In this document: positions 9,648-18,728 of the stretch, piece by piece
Numbering within the stretch: the first letter of the stretch is position 1
How the letters are laid out: each line of letters opens with the position of its first letter
NCBI GenBank assembly: GCA_964058845.1
Contig: CAXKVR010000664.1
Coordinates: 1 to 22,271, forward strand
Reading direction: 5' to 3'
DNA: 22,271 nt
From: Carex sylvatica
Lineage: Eukaryota; Streptophyta; Magnoliopsida; Poales; Cyperaceae
Program-made: the position numbers and the translations under genes
Notes under the pieces: model-generated
Database searches by the model: none
What the model was told of the DNA's origin: nothing
Seen by the model: only the letters and a program-made list of their open reading frames with translations

Positions 9648-9868
9648 ATCCATAGTGGACCGCCCGATCCTGGGGCGGTTTGCTTCTCTCTGGACCGCCC
9701 GTAGTGGGGGCGATTTGCTCTCTCTGTGACCCGCCCGAGGCCCAGGCGGTTCGCTTGTATTTTGGACCGCCCCGGACCCGGACGGTTGAGTTATTTTAAT
9801 AAAAAAAAGTTACTCAAGGTTATTTTTAAAATTTCGTTTTGTTTTTGGAGTATTAATAAAAATGGGCG
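9648..9868 (-). repeat. right TIR of MULE
   Basis: This is the inverse of 6194-6411 and carries the same three GGGCGG/CCGCCC units and the same AT-rich tip. It ends immediately before the right target duplication at 9869-9879. The two arms differ at a modest number of positions, including small length changes in their T/A runs, so the insertion is not brand new. Confidence 0.9.
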
Positions 9869-9879
9869 TCAAAGCTGCG

Positions 9880-11782
9880 CATGACCCACTTATATCTCTA
9901 ATTTCTAGAAACAAAATTGCTCTATATCAAAAGGACATACATGTTTTTATAATGATTTCTCCATCCAATCATCAATCAAAACTTGTTTTTATAATGAGAC
10001 ACAAATTTCTAAGATCAAAACCCGTCTAAAATATTTGTTTTTATAATATGATGCGGAGAACCCTCGTGTACTGAGTTGCGCATGACCTCTAATCGTGTGC
10101 AGTTTTCAGTTATGTATATGGTAAAATCTGAATTTTTCAGAAATCAATAATAAAATTAAAATTTTGAAATATTAAGGTGGTAACTGAAAAAAATTTAGAT
10201 TTCTAATTCCAGAATTTTATTAATTTAAATTGAAAATATAATCGACGGCCGCCGCATTAAATAGGTGGATATTGTTTAATGCCATAATTCTTATAGGAAG
10301 AAAATGTTGTCAAAGTGGAATCGTCAAAGTGGGCCAGAGGAATTGACTATTGAGAAACCAACCTAGCTTGAACCAGTGGGTAAGCTGAAACTTTGTTTCG
10401 CTTGAGGCTGTTTTAAGTATTTCATTATATTCTCTAAAACAAAGGTAGTTCATAAAAAATTGATAAATGACCATCCAAAATTTTCAAACTATTCTCTGCA
10501 AGTCCAAAAACATAACCAACCAAAAATACAGAAACTAACAGTAAATGACACGGATATTACACATCAAATCGAAGTACAGTTTACTTCTTAAATTTACAAA
10601 ATATACAAAGATGTAATTACATTAAGCAAAAAATTCTTCACATTTATTATAATTTTCATATTTTAAAGTGCAAATAAAAATGTCTTACAAAAATACGGGA
10701 GTTGTCATTAAATATAGAACGGATTTACCTTAGCTAAATGGAAGTGAATTGACTCTATTTATTATAAAATTTCTTTAAACTTGTAATATAGAATACAATA
10801 TTAAAGATAAAATTATTGTATGTATGCTAAATTTACCCTTTTTTTTAATTTTAAGCTCAGATCCACGTACATCTTTTAAAGAATAAAAAAATGAGTTCTA
10901 CAAATCTGTGTATATTGACCTCCGCACCTGATTAAAAAAAATGAGTTTCATATAATAAAATCCTGCCTACGCACCTGATTAAATACATATAATATTAAAT
11001 TTACTTTGTTTATAATAATCATACGAGCATTCTGAATAAATAAATATCTCAATTCGATGTACTGGTATTCGTACGCAAGTGATGATATACTAATATAGAT
11101 TTTGACCAGTATGACATCAGTGTCATTCCACACTAACTTCATTTTAAAATTTATAGGATAGATTTTAAATAACGAATCTAAACTATTCAAACTGATTTAC
11201 TGTACGAGTGATGTATTTACATTAAAAAAAAAATCGAGTTATTTTAGTACAAAGGTCAAAAATATTGAAAAATGAATGCATTAAAATTAACTTAAAAAGT
11301 TCCACACTGGACCGTTTGACTTGATACTAAATAAATTTGAAAAAAATTTAAATTTTGCATGTAAACGCACAACTAATGAATAAACTGATTTAAACGATTT
11401 AAATTAATTATTTGAAGTCAAATCAATAGATTTTAAAGTTAACGTTATATATGCTGAAATGATACTTATATCGTTTAATATGCACCCTTAAAGATTATAA
11501 CTATACTTTAGTTTAGGAAATTGTTTTCGTAATTATCCAACTTAACGGGGTGTCGCCGTGTCGGGGTCTCCTATTCAATTATATTGTCATCTGAATTGAC
11601 TGTGCAAAACTATAAGCAGCGGACAAAATATTAACTTTTTTCAAGCTTCATAAATAATAAAAGTGACGCCATAGAAAGTCCCGCAAGCTGCTTTTGCAGA
11701 TGATGCTCGTGTCGCGAGGCTAGCCGCGAGTCACGAATCACGAATGGGACTTAATTTTTGAGTTTTAAATTTAGACTGTTTG
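9880..11782. other. AT-rich intergenic DNA, nothing recognised
   Basis: About 1.9 kb without a believable gene. Frames are short and of random composition. The only structure I noted is a 14-base direct repeat CGCACCTGATTAAA at about 10924 and 10971, and a small GC-richer patch with CGCGAG repeats at about 11712-11730. Confidence 0.6.
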
Positions 11783-11790
11783 ATTCTAAT

Positions 11791-12361
11791 TAGAGGTGTC
11801 AAATGGTATCTTTTTAGCCGTTTATTTAACTCGTTTCGTATTCGATAAAGCAGGTATAGATAAGATTTTTTTTCATTAGTTCATCAGGTATGAATACGAG
11901 TAAGAATTTTTTTTGTTAACCAAATAAGTAAGAATAAAGATATGGGTAATAACTATTTCGTATCCATTACCTATAAGGTAATTTTAAAATCTAAATACAT
12001 ATATTCAATTTAATTTTCGACCCATCTAAATATATATATTCAATTCAATTTTATAAAAAATAATTTAGATGGAAATGATTGCATTTTTTTTTTTTTTTTA
12101 TTAAAAATTCAATTACATGTATGTGAATTAATGAGTTTTTAATATTTAATTTGTAAAATATAATAAAACTAATTATTATATTAGTAATATTCGTTATTAT
12201 CCGCTACTGTTTCGTTACCCTATAATATTAACGGGTAAGGGTAGAATAGGGTAAAGTCAATTTTTAATGGGTATGAGTAGGATATGGGTAAAGTCAATTT
12301 TAATGGGTATGGGTATGAAAATGCCTCCACCCGACCCGTACCGTACCCATTGACACCCCTA
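11791..12361. mobile_element. 571-bp non-autonomous hAT element (MITE)
   Basis: The left tip TAGAGGTGTCAAATGG and the inverted right tip TAGGGGTGTCAATGG form the TIR. The element is flanked by perfect 8-bp direct repeats ATTCTAAT (11783-11790 and 12362-12369), the hallmark of hAT insertion. The right subterminal part is full of GGGTATGGGTA and GGGTAAAGTCAATTTT units, probable transposase-binding repeats. Internal sequence is AT-rich and non-coding. Confidence 0.95.
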
Positions 12362-12830
12362 ATTCTAATCCGTGATAATCCATTCGAAGTGGAGTGCACA
12401 CATCTCAAATAACGAATTTGAATTCCGAAATAATCTCAAGCGACATATTCAAATCAGACGATTCTGATCCAAAACCCAAAAGTTGAGTTACATTAGGGGA
12501 TCCGGACCCCATGAATGGGCAAAGAATTTTTTATTTTTTTTAGATTATTGGGAGAAGATTCTTTTTGGAGATAAGTGGGAGAAGATTCGATGGGGAGCGT
12601 ACAGGCCATTAAACAGGAATTTGGAGCCTACGCGGGCTCCAACTTCTCTGTAACAACTTAGCATATAAAAAGCAGACAACAATAATTCAAAATTCAACTC
12701 AGCTGCTCTCTTTACTCGTGATAAATAAATTATTTGAGTACACTTTGATAAAATAAAAAATTTGCAATTCAAAAATAATTCGAATATAATTTAAAAATGA
12801 TTCATTCCCATAAAAGAGAAAAAAAAATCA

Positions 12831-12912
12831 CGTTTTATTCGCGAATAATTCACCGTTTAGTTCGAAAGCACCAAAAATACGTTTCATTCAATAATTATTT
12901 GCGAATAAAACA
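12831..12912. repeat. short inverted repeat (20-bp arms, 42-bp loop)
   Basis: CGTTTTATTCGCGAATAATT (12831-12850) pairs with 12893-12912 with two mismatches. The left arm itself contains ATTCGCGAAT, a perfect palindrome. It could be a very small MITE or the remains of one; no target duplication was seen. Confidence 0.6.
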
Positions 12913-12974
12913 CATATTATGTTGCTATGCTCTCTTTACACAAAATGTCTTAAAAAGATAAAGAGTGAGACTAT

Positions 12975-13205
12975 CATTTGAACATGTATTTGCAGACTAA
13001 ATTTCATATTTTTACTATTTTTTAAAATAGATGAAAAATCACTTGATTTGTAAATTATGAACCATTCAAAAATAGTGATTTTTTACTATCTAAAAAATGT
13101 AAATAAGTATTTAAAAATATATATAATATTATAATTTGATCTACAGATATATTTTCACACAGAGGACATATTTAATGGTTCAGATCGACTATTTAAATTT
13201 CAAAA
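12975..13205. mobile_element. decayed foldback MITE, copy B
   Basis: The central part of the HSP70-intron MITE family is recognisable: a GCAGACTAAATTTCATATTT-like left arm, TTTACTATTTTTTAAAATAG, AAAAATAGTGATTTTTTACT, then the inverse arms and ATGGTTCAGATCGACTATTT on the right. The terminal GGGTTCNAATGCC segments are lost or too diverged to see, so the ends are approximate. This is the oldest-looking copy in the window. Confidence 0.65.
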
Positions 13206-13510
13206 ATATAAATATAAGTTCTTAATATGAATCAATTTGTAATATGCATATCATCAGTCTCATTCCAAGAGAAAATCAAAGGCCAGAGGGAATATTGGTC
13301 ACATATGAGTATATGACACTATAGTAGAATTTTTTATTTTTATAAATAAAAAACGGATTTTTAGGGGAAGGTGTTGATGCTTTTTTTTTTTTTTTAAATT
13401 TAACAAGAAATATGTTTTTCTTTGAAGTATTTAAATATATATTCGGTCTCCTACTGTTTTTTTCGACCTCGCTTTATAGAAGAAGACCACACAAAATTTG
13501 ACCTAGAAAG

Positions 13511-13568
13511 AGAGAACTGAATATTTGGTTCGGTACCTCCAAGTACCGAACTATAGATTCAGTTCTCT
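13511..13568. repeat. compact hairpin, 26-bp arms and 6-base loop
   Basis: The arm at 13511-13536 pairs with 13543-13568 at 23 of 26 positions around the loop CTCCAA. The inner ten pairs (GGTTCGGTAC side) and outer twelve (AGAGAACTGAAT side) are nearly uninterrupted, with the three mismatches clustered in the middle. It lies in gene-free DNA. The size and shape are at the low end for a small-RNA precursor, but no evidence of transcription can be seen. Confidence 0.7.
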
Positions 13569-14167
13569 TTAGACTGAATTTTAAATTTTAGTAATGTTGT
13601 ATTTCTTTTTTCTAAGATAATCACAATTAAATTCTATTTTTCAGAATTAACCAAAAAAATTGTAGACAACACATTATTAACAATTAAATTCTCAATAACA
13701 CCACTACAAAAAACATAAATTTTTTTTACACAAATACTTTTAGATAAATTTATGGGCGCGAGGGGAGAGGAGGGGAGAGGGAGCTCAGTCTTTGATACTA
13801 AACCAAAATCAGATTTTTGTTAAATTTGTAAAAAAAAAAAAAAAAAAAATCCCTTCCCCAAAAAATCCATTTTTTTTATTTACTAAAATATTTTTTTTCA
13901 AAATAGTATGTATAGACATTGACGCACTGTGAAGTAGGAGGTATGCATTTGCTTGTAACACAGAGTCTGCATTAACTTAGCATCTTTTGAGTTAACATAT
14001 CTCAGCTGTTTAATTTTAAACATAGTCAATTTAGTCACGGTCTGTAATTTAGGAGTTTTTTAAAATTAATGTAAATCTAGTCCGTATGAATTTTAAAACA
14101 GATCAGATAGGCCAGATGAATTAAATCAGAATATTATTTTTTGAGTTAATGCAGAGGATACGAATTG
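13569..14167. other. AT-rich intergenic DNA
   Basis: No gene was found. It contains a solitary CACTACAAAAAA (13702-13713) resembling a CACTA transposon tip, a purine tract with repeated GAGGGGAGAG (about 13760-13782) and an A run of about 20 bases near 13830. Confidence 0.55.
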
Positions 14168-14343
14168 TGCAACACTAGAGGTTTGCTTTTACCCGCCCGG
14201 GTCGGACCCGACCCGTACCCGCCCGTGCCCGTTACCCGGGTTACCCGTGCCCGAGCCCGGGTATGGGTCGGGTACACGGGTACGGGTAAAAAACGGGTAG
14301 GGTACGATTATTTGGTTCAAAACCCGACCAAACCCGGTCCGAT

Positions 14344-14612
14344 TTAAGCCCGACCCGACCCGACCTACCCGACCCGGACCCGGACCCGACCCCGACCCGA
14401 CCCGTCCCGACCCGACCCGACCCGACATGACCCGACTCGACCCGACCCGACCCGGACCCGACCCGTCCCGACCCGACCCGACCCGACCCGACATGACCCG
14501 ACCCGACCCGACCCGACCCGGACCCGACCCGACCCGACCCGGACCCGACCCGACCCGGACCCGACCCGACCCGACCCGAACCCGATCTGACCCGACCCAA
14601 CCCGTTGAATTC
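14344..14612 (+). repeat. (ACCCG)n satellite-like tract, G4-prone on minus strand
   Basis: About 270 bases of the pentamer ACCCG with interspersed ACCCGG, ACATG and ACCCGT variants. The minus strand is therefore a long series of GGG runs two to four bases apart, the arrangement that favours G-quadruplexes. The units match the subterminal motifs of the same hAT element, so the tract probably grew from them by slippage or unequal exchange. Confidence 0.9.
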
Positions 14613-14699
14613 AATTCCCGCCGGTTCAACCGGGCCCGGACCGGTCTAATCAAACCCGACCGGCCGGACCCACCCGAGTCAACTCAGCGTCTCAGCCGT

Positions 14700-14701
<2 letters not shown>

Positions 14702-14751
<50 letters not shown>
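14702..14751 (+). repeat. uninterrupted T run of 50
   Basis: Fifty T residues directly follow the GC-rich subterminal part of the hAT element. A matching A run sits at the other side (about 17139-17161). The true length may differ because such runs are error-prone in sequencing and assembly. Confidence 0.85.
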
Positions 14752-15184
14752 CAAATTTTATTCCCTCCCAATATTTTCTTTAAATACCCCATCTTCCTCA
14801 CCAAAAATTCACACTCTCATTCTCTCATCTCTCATTCTCTCAATCTCAATTCTCCAATTTAATTATTCACTATTTTTTAATTTATTGTTTAAAAAAAAAT
14901 ATAATTGTAAATTTAATTCATTACACAAATCCGCAAACGGAATTACAAAGTTCGTCACCTCCCGCAAAATTTTTTCGCAAGATTTAAAGGTAACATTTAT
15001 TTCATTTTAGATTAATTTATTTTTGTAGAGTACATTTAGTTTATGCTTGATTTATTGAATATTAAGTAATTAGATTTGTCATTTGTTAGGTTTGTTAAAT
15101 TTATTAAGTAATTAGATTTGTTAGATTTATTGAATATGTTAGATTTATTTAGTTTATGTTAGATTTGAATATGTCAAATAATTA

Positions 15185-16065
15185 TATTTGTTTTTAATTT
15201 CTGTTTTTGAAATTCTGTTTTTTAATTTCTGTTTTTTAAATTCTGTTTTTTAATTTCTGTTTTTTAATTTCTGTTTTTTAATTTCTGTTTTTTTAATTTC
15301 TGTTTTTTAATTTCTGTTTTTTAATTTCTGTTTTTTAATTTCTGTTTTTTAATTTTTTGTTTTTTAAAATAGATTAGTTTTATAGATTTGAATATGTGAA
15401 GTGATTATATTTGTTTTGAATAGGTTAGATTTATTTTTCAAAATTCGGATTTAATTTTAATAGGTTTTTTAAAATAGGTTAGTTTTATAGATTTGAATAT
15501 GTGGAGTGATTATATTTGTTTTGAATAGATTAGATTTATTTTTCAAAATTCGAATTTATTTTTAATAGGTCTTTTAAAATAGGTTAGTTTAATTTCTGTT
15601 TTTTATTTTCTGTTTTTTTATTTCTGTTTTTTAAAATAGGTTAGTTTTATAGATTTGAATATGTGGAGTGATTATATTTGTTTTGAATAGGTTAGATTTA
15701 TTTTTCAAAATTCGGATTTATTTTTCATAGGTCTTTTAAAATATGTTAGTTTAATTTCTGTTTTTTATTTTCTGTTTTTTATTTTCTGTTCTTTAATTTC
15801 TGTTTTTAATTTCTGTTTTTTAATTTCTGTTTTTAATTTTCTATTTTTTAAAATAGGTTAGTTTTATAGATTTGAATATGTGAAGTGATTATATTTATTT
15901 TGAATAGGTTAGATTTATTTTTCATAGATCTTTTAAAATAGGTTAGTTTAATTTCTGTTTTTTAATTTCTGTTTTTTAATTTCTGTTTTTTATTTCTGTT
16001 TTTTATTTCTGTTTTTTAATTTCTGTTTTTTATTTTCTGTTTTTTAAAATAGGTTAGTTTTATTT
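15185..16065 (+). repeat. CTGTTTTTTAATTT arrays with an interspersed ~100-bp unit
   Basis: Tandem 12-14 base units of the type TTTCTGTTTTTTAA occur in four or five blocks. Between blocks lies a longer unit beginning AAAATAGGTTAGTTTTATAG and continuing through GAATATGTGGAGTGATTAT to AATAGGTC, seen starting near 15364, 15467, 15632 and 15850. This is a higher-order repeat: short arrays nested in a larger duplicated segment. Confidence 0.85.
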
Positions 16066-16129
16066 TTAATATGTTAAAAAAATAGGTTAGATTTATTTTT
16101 AAATAGCCTATTCTCAAACTAACTAAACA

Positions 16130-16321
16130 TACACTTGTAGATTTGGAGGGCAACATAAACAGCTCAAGACAGTCTACGGTGCCTACTCGCAAAGAGAATC
16201 CATGGCAATTCTAGTACATCACCAAAACAATTGGTATCAGAACACCGACCCAAGGGATGCACGTGCAAAAGAGTCTATACTTGAATTGTTTTGGTGATGT
16301 ATTGGAATAGCCCTGTATTTT
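16130..16321 (+). mobile_element. LTR-retrotransposon-like fragment with primer-binding motif
   Basis: TACATCACCAAAACAATT (16215-16232) is perfectly inverted at 16284-16301. Right after the CA of the first arm comes ATTGGTATCAGAAC (16230-16243), which closely resembles the primer-binding site for initiator Met-tRNA (TGGTATCAGAGC). The second arm starts TGTTTTGGTGATGTA. Together this is what an LTR end, a 58-bp internal part and the next LTR start look like in a TRIM-like miniature retrotransposon. The outer LTR ends are not visible, so it must be truncated or rearranged. It lies inside the hAT element. Confidence 0.5.
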
Positions 16322-16329
16322 CCAAAAAA

Positions 16330-16395
16330 ATTCATTTTAAAGAAGAATTACTAATGAAGAATTTTTAATATAAATATTCATTTTAAAGAAGAATT
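16330..16395 (+). repeat. 20-bp direct repeat, 46-bp spacing
   Basis: ATTCATTTTAAAGAAGAATT occurs at 16330-16349 and 16376-16395 without a mismatch. It lies in AT-rich DNA of the hAT interior, next to the retrotransposon-like fragment, and looks like a local tandem duplication. Confidence 0.75.
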
Positions 16396-16837
16396 CGAAT
16401 TTATGCAAACGGACCTATTAATATTATTAATTCTAACTGAATTTATATTTTATTGTTTTAAAGTAATTGATTTAAGAAAAATTTTATTTTTATTTTATTC
16501 TTTTAAAGTAAAAGATTTAATTATATTTTTGATTTATATTTTATGTAACCTATTAAAAATAAATGAACGTTTATAAAATATATTATAGATATAAATAAAT
16601 TATGAAACTATATAATTAGAATGAAAATTTGAAAATAAAATAAAATGACTGGTGTAAAGAAATAAATAAATACATTTGTATTTAGCCGAATAAATATACA
16701 AATTTTCGCATGAATATTTTTTATATATAAGTTACAAATTTTATTTATTTATATACACTATTTGATATTTAACTATTTTGATTTTAAAAGTCGAATTATA
16801 AACATGTAATAATATTCGTACAACACCGTAAAAAAAT

Positions 16838-17161
16838 ACCGTAAAAAAAAAGAAAAAAAAACAGACAAAAAAACAGAAAAAAAAAACAGAAAAAAAAACA
16901 GAAAAAAAAAACAGAAAAAAAAACAGAAAAAAAAACAGAAAAAAAAACAGAAAAAAAAACCAGAAAAAGAAACAGAAAAAAAAACAGAAAAAAAAAACAG
17001 AAAAAAAAACAGAAAAAAAAATCAGAAAAATAAAACAGAAAACAAAACATAAAACAAAACATAAAAAAAAAAGACAAAAAAAACCGAAAAAAAAATAGAC
17101 AAAAAATCCAGAGAAAAACAGAAAAAAAAAAAACAGGAAAAAAAAAAAAAAAAAAAAAAAA
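16838..17161 (-). repeat. (A7-9)CAG array, inverse of the CTGTTTTTT array
   Basis: Some twenty units of a run of A followed by CAG, ending in a long pure A run. Read on the minus strand they are CTGTTTTTTTT units, the same motif as at 15185-16065. The interior of the hAT element therefore carries matching repeats in opposite orientation, able to pair over long stretches. Confidence 0.85.
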
Positions 17162-17372
17162 ACCGGACCGGACCGGGTACCCGATCCGGACCGGGTACCA
17201 CGGGCACGGGTAAAACTCGGGTAGGGTACGGTTTTTGAAAATTATACCCGAGTATACCCGACCCGAGATACCCGTTTACCCGACCTACCTGTCCCCGACC
17301 CAAACCCGTACCCGACCCCGGGTAAACCCGGTCCGCCCGAACCCGGTCCGGGTGCAAACCTCTATGCAACAC

Positions 17373-18187
17373 GCGAGTCACCGGGGAAGATGGGCATTTG
17401 CTTGCGTCATGCACATCGCGGATCAGTTTAATAATAAGACGGAATTGATGTAGCAAGTGATTTAGCCCAATAAATGACCCAAAATGTAGAAGGGCTGATA
17501 AAGTTGAAGGCTTGAAGCCTCAAATTCCGCTACAGTTTGCCGCTAGTTCCGCCTCAAAGACGTCTAGCGGTCTATCCGTTCAAATTTTATAATTTTTTTT
17601 GATTAATCATCAAGGGTCTCTTATTTATTTCTCAATGACTAACAAAACAAGTCACATAGAATGTGTTGTTCTTTGTCGTGTTTTTTTATTTTTTTATTTT
17701 ATAAAATCTTCGCAGAGGGAGGTGTTGTTTTTTTTGTTAGTGGACCAAAATTAGTTCTCGTGTTATTTCTTTTCTGTCTTGCCAAAGTTGAGCATTGTAG
17801 GGTTTGTATAATTTAAAAATAAAAAAAGTATGCTTCATACCTTTATGGAATTTGGTTGTCTTCACATATTCAAACTTGTGCACAAGTTTGGTTGGCTTCA
17901 CATAAACATATAATTTTTTCCAGGCCCCGCAAAGGCGCAAACCTGCAGGTTTATGAAGGAAGATTCAACCCATAATTTGATTATTTGGAATTTATTTGTT
18001 GTCTGGATGGATATCAGGTCACGTACGACACTTAAAGGTGTGATTAAAACAACCATATTGACAAATCATAAATTCAATTTTCCATGCTACAAATTATATA
18101 ACACGCGCGGAAGCTGCCAAAAGATAATTAAGCTTGAGTGGCTCCTTCCCTGCAAACAATATTTAACATAAAATGTTCTCCATAATA
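17373..18187. other. gene-free DNA between the hAT element and the AGP gene
   Basis: No convincing gene. Frames up to about 70 codons have no recognisable motif. A 20-bp perfect palindrome (17871-17890) lies within it. Confidence 0.55.
17871..17890. repeat. 20-bp perfect palindrome flanked by direct repeats
   Basis: CAAACTTGTGCACAAGTTTG reads the same on both strands. On either side lies a direct repeat, TTTGGTTGTCTTCACAT (17851-17867) and TTTGGTTGGCTTCACAT (17887-17903), the second overlapping the palindrome's end. It may be a protein-binding site or a small duplication scar. Confidence 0.7.
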
Positions 18188-18194
18188 AGATTAT

Positions 18195-18205
18195 TTTATT
18201 TTATT
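18195..18205 (-). terminator. tandem AATAAA polyadenylation signals of the AGP gene
   Basis: Two overlapping AATAAA motifs on the minus strand (18205-18200 and 18200-18195) lie about 230 bases after the AGP stop codon. Plant poly(A) signals are loose, so the actual cleavage site may be elsewhere in this AT-rich 3' region. Confidence 0.4.
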
Positions 18206-18431
18206 TTTCTATACATTACATAATAAATCTATAATTTCAATGCGATTAAATAGTACATAATTAACATGCATTGGATTTAGTACATGACCTATAATACAAT
18301 TGGCGGCTCGATCATAATTAACACAAAGAATAAACAATCCCATAAAAATGATCACAAAACAATCAAGAAATACGAGCACTTGTTAAGTATTAAGCTAGAA
18401 TCTAAATTCTCTTCTTCACACACTTTTGGCA

Positions 18432-18608
18432 TCAGTGAAGCACATAAGTGATGAGGAGGCCGAGGAGCAATAACACATAGGCGACCCCTTGGTCGATCGC
18501 TTTCCCGTCAATCTTGTGTGCTGGTGCTGCTGTTTTCTCGCCATATGCTATTTGCATGAACCATGAAAAGAAGAAAATGGCGAACAACGCTGCACCGTAT
18601 GCTCTCAT
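18432..18608 (-). CDS. arabinogalactan peptide (AGP16/20/22/41-type), 58 aa
   Basis: This gene encodes a short precursor of a GPI-anchored arabinogalactan peptide, a heavily glycosylated cell-surface molecule of plants. Residues 1 to about 23 (MRAYGAALFAIFFFSWFMQI, then AYG) form a signal peptide. The mature part is only a dozen or so residues, with an AAPA motif whose proline would be hydroxylated and glycosylated. Next comes the family-specific DGKAIDQGVAYVLLLLGLL block (residues 35-53), where the serine/alanine/aspartate region serves as the GPI attachment site and the hydrophobic end is the removal signal. It ends ITYVLH at the stop. Arabidopsis members have the same order (SDGTSIDQGIAYVLM...LTYLIH), often with a longer tail. 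The frame is a single uninterrupted exon, the ATG context is ACAATGAG, and a TATA box lies 113 bases upstream. It was too short for a 60-residue cut-off and is easily missed. Confidence 0.92.
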   Translation of the reverse strand: MRAYGAALFAIFFFSWFMQIAYGEKTAAPAHKIDGKAIDQGVAYVLLLLGLLITYVLH

Positions 18609-18720
18609 TGTGAACTTGCTAATAAAATTATAGATGCTTAATAGAATTGGTTTGGTTATTTGTTCAGGGGTACTTGGTTGTTAACCTGCTGATTTATGCA
18701 AAAAGAAGCTTCAAAGGGAC

Positions 18721-18728
18721 TATTTATA
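18721..18728 (-). promoter_or_regulatory. TATA box of the AGP gene
   Basis: On the minus strand the sequence is CCTATAAATAGTC, a textbook plant TATA box, 113-120 bases before the ATG at 18608. Transcription would start about 30 bases downstream, giving a leader of roughly 80-90 bases. Confidence 0.8.

Larger units (their letters stand above)
6194..9868. mobile_element. non-autonomous Mutator-like element (MULE), 3675 bp
   Basis: Long terminal inverted repeats (6194-6411 and 9648-9868) enclose the remnant of a MuDR-type transposase on the minus strand. The element is flanked by the same 11 bases in direct orientation, TCAAAGCTGCG (6183-6193 and 9869-9879), a target duplication in the size range of Mutator-like insertions. 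The tips read GCCATTTTTATTAATAC on the left and (CGC)CCATTTTTATTAATAC inverted on the right. Between the left TIR and the transposase are a GC-rich captured-looking block, a GATTCGGTT-rich tract and an AACGTT-rich tract. Lacking a transposase catalytic domain, it can only have moved with help from another copy. Confidence 0.9.
14176..17364. mobile_element. 3.2-kb non-autonomous hAT element built of simple repeats
   Basis: The tips TAGAGGTTTGC (left) and its inverse GCAAACCTCTA (right, ending 17364) are flanked by perfect 8-bp direct repeats TGCAACAC (14168-14175 and 17365-17372), so this is a hAT insertion with both ends intact. Subterminal regions of about 170-200 bp are packed with CCCGACCCG/CGGGTACCCG motifs. 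The interior holds no transposase frame. In order it contains (ACCCG)n, a T50 run, CTGTTTTTT-type arrays with a longer interspersed unit, a retrotransposon-like fragment, AT-rich DNA, and an A-rich array that is the inverse of the left one. Confidence 0.93.

Noticed and set aside
6153..9890. GGGTCA/TGACCC as the outer tips of the MULE
   Set aside because: Six matching bases only, with the next 30 unrelated. The 11-bp direct repeat TCAAAGCTGCG gives a better boundary, with the TIR starting inside it.
13702..13713. CACTACAAAAAA as the end of a CACTA transposon
   Set aside because: No partner TTTTTTGTAGTG or subterminal repeats were found in the window, so it may be chance or a lost fragment.
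14189..14653. Long frames of repeated GRVGSG or PTRPDP peptides on both strands
   Set aside because: They are translations of the (ACCCG)n tract, open in several frames at once; no real protein is implied.
15185..16065. Repeat array that might be taken for a CRISPR
   Set aside because: Units are 12-14 bases, continuous, without unique spacers, in a plant transposon.
16796..17077. Phenylalanine-rich frame (FFFCFFF repeats)
   Set aside because: A translation of the A-run/CAG array; low complexity and no start context.
17953..18171. 72-codon plus-strand frame
   Set aside because: No recognisable motif and no supporting promoter or splice context; a chance frame.
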